A stretch of DNA of 8,115 bases from a bacterium. Lineage in GTDB: Bacteria; Spirochaetota; JAHITG01. The stretch lies in contig JAQTRT010000143.1 in the NCBI GenBank assembly GCA_028711675.1, positions 1-8,115 on the forward strand, written 5' to 3'. Position 1 is the stretch's first letter, and the number at the start of each line of letters is the position of its first letter. Below are positions 1-4,485 of the stretch, piece by piece. The notes beneath the pieces were generated by a model. That model did no database searches and had not been told where the DNA came from. It worked only from the letters and a program-made list of their open reading frames with translations. A program made the translations under genes and the position numbers.

Positions 1-1114
1 TGCCAGTGTGGCAGGCCAGAACGTAAGCTGGGGCAGCGGCAATTTCGCAGTCAACGGGAATTGCGGTAATGTGGGTTATGATGTGGCCTACAATAAAGAC
101 GGAGGCATAACAGGCAAGGTGGATTACAGCGGTAATACGGTCAGCTATGACGGTTCCACGCTCGCTGCCTCTGGCAGCGGCTACAACGCGTCCGTGAACA
201 AGGACGGTTCCGGGTCTGCCAGTGTGGCAGGCCAGAACGTAAGCTGGGGCAGCGGCAATTTCGCGGCCAACGGGAATTGCGGTAATGTGGGTTATGATGT
301 GGCTTACAACAAGGACGGAGGCATAACAGGCAAGGTGGATTACAACGGGAACACGGTCAGCTATGACGGTTCCACGCTCGCTGCCTCTGGCAGCGGCTAC
401 AACGCGTCTGTGAACAAGGACGGTTCCGGGTCTGCCAGTGTGGCAGGCCAGAACGTAAGCTGGGGTAACGGGAATTTCTCGGCCAACGGAAATTGCGGTG
501 ATGTGGGTTATGATATCGCCTACAGCAAGGACGGAGGCATCACAGGCAAGGTGGATTACGAAGGTAACTGTCTGGGATATGACGGGAAAACGATCAATCT
601 CACAGGAGAAAATTATTCACTTGGCTACAATCAGGAGAACGGAGCATTCACAGCCGGTTTCAACGGCCAGGAACTCACATATCAGAACGGCGATTTCAAG
701 GCCAACGGGAATTACGGTGATGTGGGTTATGATATTGCGTACAACAAGGACGGAGGCATTTCAGGTAAAGTGGATTACAACGGCAACACGATCTCCTATG
801 ACAGCGGCAAGGCTTATGCTTCAGGATCGATCGGCGATAACGGGACCTATTCCCTGAGCACGGACGGGAAGAGCATCACCGCCAACGCCTCGTACGGCGG
901 ATTCGGTATTAAATATGAGAACGGCCAGTTCAGCATCGAAGGGCCCAAGCTCATCACTTCAGCAGGCCAGCTCCTGAGCCAATTCCCCTCAACCCTCTCC
1001 CCCTCCCTATTCAGTAAATCATTCATGAAATCCTTTTTAGGCGGGGACGAGGAAGAAGTCACGCTGAAGAACCTGGAAGACGTGGAAGACTACGTCTTTG
1101 GCAGCAAGGACTAA
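1..1114 (+). CDS. Tandem beta-repeat surface-type protein, 5'-partial
   Basis: I do not recognise a named family. The frame is already open at the left edge: bases 2-7 encode Ala-Ser, exactly what precedes the next unit, so the GTG at 8 is probably an internal valine codon and the real start lies upstream. Counting from base 8, 368 residues are visible. Residues 1-72, 73-144 and 145-216 are 72-residue units; a fourth, longer unit of about 79 residues and a partial fifth follow to about residue 312. Each unit splits into two related halves of about 36 residues sharing GY-x4-NKDG, GN-x-VS and an A-x-G end. Short alternating hydrophobic stretches separated by NKDG, DGS and NG turns suggest antiparallel beta-hairpins. 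Units 1 and 2 have no Arg, Pro, Glu or His. The last 56 residues (313-368) are non-repetitive, probably helical and acidic at the end. Role unknown; adhesin, sheath or amyloid-like fibre are possibilities, none shown. Confidence 0.8.
   Translation, partial: ASVAGQNVSWGSGNFAVNGNCGNVGYDVAYNKDGGITGKVDYSGNTVSYDGSTLAASGSGYNASVNKDGSGSASVAGQNVSWGSGNFAANGNCGNVGYDVAYNKDGGITGKVDYNGNTVSYDGSTLAASGSGYNASVNKDGSGSASVAGQNVSWGNGNFSANGNCGDVGYDIAYSKDGGITGKVDYEGNCLGYDGKTINLTGENYSLGYNQENGAFTAGFNGQELTYQNGDFKANGNYGDVGYDIAYNKDGGISGKVDYNGNTISYDSGKAYASGSIGDNGTYSLSTDGKSITANASYGGFGIKYENGQFSIEGPKLITSAGQLLSQFPSTLSPSLFSKSFMKSFLGGDEEEVTLKNLEDVEDYVFGSKD
2..871 (+). repeat. 216-bp tandem coding repeat array
   Basis: Units begin at 8, 224, 440 and 656, spaced exactly 216 bp. 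Units 1 (8-223) and 2 (224-439) differ at 9 positions by eye (about 96% identical); 7 of the 9 changes are synonymous. Unit 3 (440-655) matches closely over its first half and then diverges, and unit 4 is the most diverged and slightly longer at protein level. Bases 1-7 are identical to the 7 bases before unit 2, so the array continues to the left of the window. Confidence 0.92.
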
Positions 1115-1227
1115 CCTTCGCCGGATCATCCTGTTCCTTACTAATCACTGGACTTATTTAAAATTTCCCCCTTATAATTTTAATTGAGTGCATCTTCATT
1201 AATGAGACCGTTCACGACTAACTTATG

Positions 1228-1272
1228 CTTTTACAGCCTTTAAAACCTTTTTAACCTTTTCTGCCTTTATCC
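1228..1272. repeat. Degenerate 9-bp tandem repeat
   Basis: CCTTT recurs at exact 9-bp spacing, with units starting at 1237 (CCTTTAAAA), 1246 (CCTTTTTAA), 1255 (CCTTTTCTG) and 1264 (CCTTTATCC). A weaker unit (CTTTTACAG) starts at 1228. The tract is strongly pyrimidine on the plus strand and ends 20 bp before the -35 box of the lipoprotein promoter. It could be a repeated protein-binding site or simple low-complexity DNA. Confidence 0.45.
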
Positions 1273-1292
1273 TTCCCCTTATTTCAATTCAC

Positions 1293-1320
1293 TTGACAAA
1301 AGATATTTATCTGTTATAAT
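1293..1320 (+). promoter_or_regulatory. Consensus sigma70-type promoter of lipoprotein gene
   Basis: TTGACA (1293-1298) and TATAAT (1315-1320) are both perfect matches to the consensus, separated by 16 bp. The expected transcription start is about 1327, leaving a leader of about 25 nt that contains the ribosome binding site. The spacer holds a small palindrome AGATA-TT-TATCT (1301-1312). Confidence 0.82.
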
Positions 1321-1340
1321 TACTTCAGTTAAATAAAAAG

Positions 1341-1348
1341 AAGGAGGG
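1341..1348 (+). promoter_or_regulatory. Ribosome binding site of lipoprotein gene
   Basis: AAGGAGGG contains a full AGGAGG core at 1342-1347, five bases before the ATG at 1353. It fixes that start codon. Confidence 0.88.
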
Positions 1349-1352
1349 TCCA

Positions 1353-1853
1353 ATGAAAAAGACCATTTTAATTTCCGTTCTCATACTGGGATTCACGGCT
1401 GTACTGTTTTTCCAGACAGGATGCCGGGACCAGAAATCATCGCTTCTTTCTTCCGCAAATCCCCTGAAGATCATTGAATGTAAATTCGCCGGCGGCGCGG
1501 CAAAACCCGAACAGATCAGCGATACATACAATGCCGGGGACAGGGTCTGGATCCTGTATTCGCTCTCGGGTTTTACGCGGATGCCCTCATCCGGTGAGAA
1601 CGCGGAGAAAGAAGATATCTGGATCAGGGAAGACCTGATGATCACCCAGGAAGACGGGACTGTTGTCTTTATCCAGCCCTCCATCGTCAACATGAGAGAT
1701 AAGATAAAAAAAGGCGCACCCAAGATCGTCCTGGATAATAATTTTACCTTTCCGGGAAATTCCAAAAAAGGGAAATATAAGATAACGCTTCTGGTCACAG
1801 ACCTTTTCACCCTGAACATAGCCAGGCAGGAATACACCATCACGTTGTTCTGA
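1353..1853 (+). CDS. Small predicted lipoprotein, Ig-like beta-sandwich
   Basis: A 166-residue protein with a lipoprotein signal: positive MKK, hydrophobic residues 4-20, then Q-T-G-C with Cys24 as the probable lipid-attachment residue. Gln at -3 departs from the strict lipobox, but Phe at -4 and Thr-Gly before the Cys fit relaxed lipoboxes such as those of spirochaetes. The mature part (25-166) alternates hydrophobic and polar residues in strand-like runs (AGDRVWILYSLSGF at 61-74, DGTVVFIQ at 101-108, GKYKITLLVTD at 140-150) and ends on a strand, YTITLF. The pattern GxYxxxLxVxD near the C-terminus is typical of Ig-like sandwiches in exported proteins; this is inference from pattern. No catalytic motif is seen. 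It has its own strong promoter and ribosome binding site, and its stop lies 5 bp from the stop of the convergent TPR gene. Function unknown; probably an envelope-anchored accessory protein. Confidence 0.85.
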   Translation: MKKTILISVLILGFTAVLFFQTGCRDQKSSLLSSANPLKIIECKFAGGAAKPEQISDTYNAGDRVWILYSLSGFTRMPSSGENAEKEDIWIREDLMITQEDGTVVFIQPSIVNMRDKIKKGAPKIVLDNNFTFPGNSKKGKYKITLLVTDLFTLNIARQEYTITLF

Positions 1854-1858
1854 AAAAT

Positions 1859-3064
1859 TTATTTCTTATATTTATTCAGAAGTTCCTTGAATTCCGGGGT
1901 CCGGACCAGGTCTTTGACAAAATATCCGTCGCTGGTCTCATCATATAAAGCGCTGAAATGGTCCCAGCCGCGCTTAAAGCCTTCTTCATAGTATTCCAGC
2001 GCCTTGGACAGGTCCTTTTTCGCTCTCCAGTAATAGATGGCCAGATTGATATACGGCGTTGCGTAATCCTTGTTTATTTTAATGAGCGTCTCAAAATCAT
2101 TCCTGGCATCATCCCATTTTTCAAGCCACAGATAAACCCATCCCCTGGCATTGTACACTTCATCAGCACGGGGGTCCAGGCTCAGCGCCTTGTTATAATC
2201 ATTAATGGCCTTCTTGTACTCTTTGAGATAAGCATACACCAGTCCGCGGTTATAATAAGCATTGATATAATCCGCATCGAGTTCCAGGACCCGGGAAAAG
2301 TCCTCCCGGGCTTTTTTATATTCATTCAGCTTTTTATACGCGAACCCCCTGTTGAACCAGGATTCGATATCTTTCGGGTTCATCAGGACAGCCTTGGAAA
2401 AATCGACAACAGCCTTCTGGTAGGATTTTGATTTATTATAGACAAGGCCCCGGTTATAATAATAAGAAGCGTCATTGGCCTGAAGCTCGATGGCTTTATT
2501 GAAGTCAGCCAGGGCTTTGGCGAATTCGTCCTTGTGAAGATATGCGATACCCCTGTTGTTATACGCCTCGGCATCGTTCAGCCGCAGCTCGATCACGCGG
2601 TTGAGATCCAGGATAGCCTTGTCATAATCGGCCTTGCTGCACAGGACCAGGCCGCGGTTGTAATACGCGTTCACGAAATACGGGTCCAGGGCCAGGGCCT
2701 TGTTGAAATCCTCAAGGGCCTTATCATACTCTTTCCTGAAATAGTACAGGATACCGCGGTTGTAGTACGGCTGGATATAATCCGGGTCGATATCCACGGC
2801 CCGGTTGAAATTATGAAGCGCCTTGTCATAATCATTCTTCGTGCTGCTGAAAAAGCCCAGGTTGTTATAGGCCTTGGCCAGGTCCCGTTTCACGTCGGAA
2901 TCATCCCAGGCTGCGATGGCTTTGGTGAAAAATTTCACTTTATATTCAGGGTCCGTTGATTTATAGGCCATATCGAAGTACAGCCGGAACTCGGAATTGG
3001 TTGCGGCCGGCAGAGAAAGCTCAAAAGCCAGTAACTGCATGATACAGTATAACAGGATCATCAT
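1859..3064 (-). CDS. Secreted-type TPR repeat protein
   Basis: This 401-residue protein consists mostly of tetratricopeptide repeats, helical hairpins that usually mediate protein-protein contact. Eight consecutive units of exactly 34 residues run from residue 63 to 334, most carrying the A-Y-x-N-R-G, Y-x-KA-x-x-D-F-x-KA and L-D-P positions. A degenerate ninth (335-368) and a helical cap ending in TPEFKELLNKYKK follow. Residues 29-62 look like a partial N-terminal helical pair. The first 22 residues are hydrophobic (MMILLYCIMQLLAF, then SLPAA), resembling a signal peptide cleaved near Ala21-Ala22, but lack the usual Lys/Arg. An in-frame stop lies just four codons upstream of the ATG, so the gene cannot begin further out. 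No Shine-Dalgarno is visible before that ATG, and a promoter sits immediately upstream (see that entry). Partner proteins cannot be inferred. It lies downstream of the propeller gene on the same strand, 65 bp apart. Confidence 0.93.
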   Translation of the reverse strand: MMILLYCIMQLLAFELSLPAATNSEFRLYFDMAYKSTDPEYKVKFFTKAIAAWDDSDVKRDLAKAYNNLGFFSSTKNDYDKALHNFNRAVDIDPDYIQPYYNRGILYYFRKEYDKALEDFNKALALDPYFVNAYYNRGLVLCSKADYDKAILDLNRVIELRLNDAEAYNNRGIAYLHKDEFAKALADFNKAIELQANDASYYYNRGLVYNKSKSYQKAVVDFSKAVLMNPKDIESWFNRGFAYKKLNEYKKAREDFSRVLELDADYINAYYNRGLVYAYLKEYKKAINDYNKALSLDPRADEVYNARGWVYLWLEKWDDARNDFETLIKINKDYATPYINLAIYYWRAKKDLSKALEYYEEGFKRGWDHFSALYDETSDGYFVKDLVRTPEFKELLNKYKK

Positions 3065-3072
3065 TGATTTAT

Positions 3073-3100
3073 ATTATAATATCTATTTACGCGTTTTCAA
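3073..3100 (-). promoter_or_regulatory. Predicted promoter of TPR gene, possibly leaderless
   Basis: On the minus strand, TTGAAA (3100-3095) and a perfect TATAAT (3078-3073) are 16 bp apart. A start 6-7 bases downstream falls near 3066, only about 2 bases before the ATG at 3064. That agrees with the absence of a Shine-Dalgarno and suggests a leaderless transcript. AT-rich context raises the chance of a fortuitous match. Confidence 0.6.
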
Positions 3101-3129
3101 CTTTTTTTATTAATTATTACCGGTACCCG

Positions 3130-4311
3130 TTATTTAATTTTCCCGGATTGATCCAGCTTGAGCATCCAGATATCCTTAGCTCCTGCTCCCCTTGATCCGG
3201 TTGAACCGGCCGCGATAAAACCGCCCTCCGGACAGGTCCCAATGGAATAAAAAAGATCATCGTCTTTACCGCCAAAGGTCTTTTCCCAGAGGAGCTCTCC
3301 TTTTTTATCCAGGCGGATAAGCCAGCCGTCGCTCGCTCCTTCTCCTTTTGACGTAGTAAATCCGGCTGCCAGGAATCCGTTATCGGATGTTTCCACAACG
3401 GACCGGGCCTCATCCACGTCCATGCCGCCGAAATTTTTATCCCAGGCCAGATTCCCGGAACCATCCAGCTTCAGAATCCACGCGTCACGAAAACCGCCTG
3501 CCTTGGAATCATTATAACCAGCGACAACATAGCCCTTGTCCGATGTCTGACAGATGCTTCGGCCTTCATCCGTATTCGCACCGCCAAAGGTCTTTTCCCA
3601 GGTGATCATACCGGACTGGTCCAGTTTCAGGACCCAGAGATCAAATCCACCCTCACCCTTGGACTGAGTGGATCCTGCTGCGATATACCCGCCCTCTGCT
3701 GTCTGCTGGATGCAGTAGGCTTCTTCATAACTTTTCCCGCCATAGATCTTCTCCCATAAAAAATTACCGTTCGCATCGAGTTTTATGATCCAGAAATCCG
3801 TGCTGAACCCTGGCCTGGCCTCTGTGGAACCGGCTATGATATAACTGCTGTCCCTGGTCTGCCTGACGGAATAAGCCATATCATTACCCGGCCTTCCGTA
3901 CAGTTTCTCCCAGGTCACATCCCCTTTCTGGTCGATCTTCACGATCCACATATCCGGCCCTTGTTTGGGATCATTGCAGCTCATACCGCAAAAAACATAT
4001 CCTCCTTCCCTGGTCTGCTGGATATCATGGATCTTCTCCTCGCCTTCTGTCCCGTAGGTCCTTTCCCAGGTCACATCCCCCCTTTCATTGAGGTTAAGGA
4101 CCCAGCCGTCCGATTCCCCTTTGCCTTTGGAAAAAGTATAACCGCCAAGGATATAACCGCCGTTCTTCTTGGTCTGTACGGCAAACGCTTCCTCATCCTC
4201 TCCCGCGCCATAGGTCCTGTCCAGAGCGGCTTTCTGCTCCCGGGGGAAAAGACACAGGATGAAGGAGAGAAGAAAAAGGATTCGGATCATCCGGACAGGC
4301 TGAAAAGCCAT
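3130..4311 (-). CDS. Secreted seven-repeat beta-propeller-like protein
   Basis: A 393-residue protein with a signal peptide (MAFQPVRMIR, hydrophobic 11-22, probable cleavage near residue 29). The mature part is exactly seven 52-residue repeats, residues 30-393. Tryptophans recur without any slippage at 70, 122, 174, 226, 278, 330 and 382, and at 82, 134, 186, 238, 290 and 342. Consensus per unit: W-E-K-T-F/Y-G-G, D/E-E-A, QT-x-x-GGY-I-x-AG-S/T, then D-x-W-(I/V)-x-KLD-x-x-G. The first unit starts at the W position (Leu30) and the last stops one residue short of the next W, as expected when the N-terminal strand closes the last blade of a seven-bladed propeller. That fold is inferred from the repeats; no catalytic residues stand out, so a binding role is most likely. 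The start is fixed by AAGGAGG at 4325-4319. It is divergent from the FG-GAP gene. Confidence 0.92.
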   Translation of the reverse strand: MAFQPVRMIRILFLLSFILCLFPREQKAALDRTYGAGEDEEAFAVQTKKNGGYILGGYTFSKGKGESDGWVLNLNERGDVTWERTYGTEGEEKIHDIQQTREGGYVFCGMSCNDPKQGPDMWIVKIDQKGDVTWEKLYGRPGNDMAYSVRQTRDSSYIIAGSTEARPGFSTDFWIIKLDANGNFLWEKIYGGKSYEEAYCIQQTAEGGYIAAGSTQSKGEGGFDLWVLKLDQSGMITWEKTFGGANTDEGRSICQTSDKGYVVAGYNDSKAGGFRDAWILKLDGSGNLAWDKNFGGMDVDEARSVVETSDNGFLAAGFTTSKGEGASDGWLIRLDKKGELLWEKTFGGKDDDLFYSIGTCPEGGFIAAGSTGSRGAGAKDIWMLKLDQSGKIK

Positions 4312-4318
4312 GGGACTT

Positions 4319-4325
4319 CCTCCTT
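4319..4325 (-). promoter_or_regulatory. Ribosome binding site of propeller gene
   Basis: AAGGAGG on the minus strand lies 7 bases before the ATG at 4311. It favours this start over the in-frame ATG seven codons later (Met8), which would also leave an intact hydrophobic signal. Confidence 0.85.
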
Positions 4326-4331
4326 ATCATG

Positions 4332-4360
4332 CTTTATTAATTATCTTTATTTTAATAAAG
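4332..4360. repeat. AT-rich palindrome with extra half-site, operator-like
   Basis: CTTTATT-TT-AATAAAG (4345-4360) is a perfect 7+2+7 palindrome, and a further copy of the left half with a two-base extension, CTTTATTAA, lies at 4332-4340. That copy is also the perfect 9-bp inverted complement of 4352-4360. The palindrome straddles the predicted start of the propeller transcript, just downstream of its -10 box. A regulator site or leader hairpin is possible; AT-rich DNA makes chance palindromes common. Confidence 0.4.
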
Positions 4361-4363
4361 ACC

Positions 4364-4392
4364 AATATATTATTTTTATAATGGAAAGTCAA
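4364..4392 (-). promoter_or_regulatory. Predicted promoter of propeller gene
   Basis: On the minus strand, TTGACT (4392-4387) and TATATT (4369-4364) are separated by 17 bp, each one mismatch from consensus. The expected start is near 4357, giving a leader of about 45 nt that ends in a strong ribosome binding site. Confidence 0.62.
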
Positions 4393-4419
4393 TGTCCTGT
4401 CAATAATTTTATAAAATAT

Positions 4420-4447
4420 TTGACATCGGAGAAGAATATGGTATGTT
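4420..4447 (+). promoter_or_regulatory. Predicted promoter of FG-GAP gene
   Basis: TTGACA (4420-4425) is a perfect -35 box. A weaker -10, TATGTT (4442-4447), follows after 16 bp, the same spacing as the lipoprotein and TPR promoters. The predicted start is near 4453, some 33 nt before the ATG. The -35 boxes of the two divergent promoters are 27 bp apart. A 6-bp inverted repeat (4438-4454) covers the -10. Confidence 0.5.
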
Positions 4448-4454
4448 TTACCAT
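4438..4454. repeat. Inverted repeat over the -10 of the FG-GAP gene
   Basis: ATGGTA (4438-4443) and TACCAT (4449-4454) are perfect inverted 6-bp arms around TGTTT. The element overlaps the proposed -10 box and transcription start, the position of a repressor site. The evidence is positional only. Confidence 0.35.
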
Positions 4455-4474
4455 GTAATAAAAATTCCACCAAA

Positions 4475-4479
4475 GAAGG
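4475..4479 (+). promoter_or_regulatory. Ribosome binding site of FG-GAP gene
   Basis: GAAGG, within AAAGAAGG, lies 6 bases before the ATG at 4486. It is weaker than those of the lipoprotein and propeller genes but well placed, and supports the start before MKK and a hydrophobic run. Confidence 0.65.
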
Positions 4480-4485
4480 CGTATC

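Larger units (their letters stand above)
1115..1352. other. Intergenic spacer, AT-rich
   Basis: This 238-bp spacer separates the beta-repeat gene from the lipoprotein gene. It holds a 10-bp perfect palindrome (TCATTAATGA, 1196-1205), a degenerate 9-bp repeat (1228-1272) and the lipoprotein promoter (1293-1320). I see no GC-rich stem followed by a T-run after the stop codon at 1112-1114, so no intrinsic terminator is called. Confidence 0.6.

Noticed and set aside
2..655. Tandem repeat array as a CRISPR or other non-coding repeat
   Set aside because: Units are 216 bp, contiguous without spacers, and keep an open reading frame with mainly synonymous differences, so they are coding repeats.
1..1114. 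Assignment of the beta-repeat protein to RHS/YD or MORN repeats
   Set aside because: It has frequent YD and GN-x-V motifs but lacks the G-R-L core of YD repeats and the G-x-Y-x-G-x-W pattern of MORN.
1206..1319. Short open stretch coding a hydrophobic peptide in the 1115-1352 spacer
   Set aside because: It has no start codon with a ribosome binding site, and it overlaps the pyrimidine-rich repeat and the promoter boxes, which explain the Phe/Leu-rich translation.
1325..1843. Minus-strand open frame of 172 codons opposite the lipoprotein gene
   Set aside because: The plus strand has a consensus promoter, a full ribosome binding site and a lipoprotein signal; the antisense frame has none of these.
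1848..1881. Inverted repeat as a bidirectional intrinsic terminator
   Set aside because: The arms are only 7 bp and AT-rich, the loop is 20 bases, and there is no clear T-run on either strand; reported only as an observation.
1958..2959. Plus-strand open frames (1958-2431 and 2534-2959) opposite the TPR gene
   Set aside because: They are antisense shadows of a clearly repetitive TPR frame; their apparent repeats mirror the 102-bp TPR period.
3118..3129. Imperfect 12-bp palindrome around GGTACC after the propeller stop, as a terminator
   Set aside because: On the minus strand it is followed by an A-run rather than a T-run, and one pair is mismatched.
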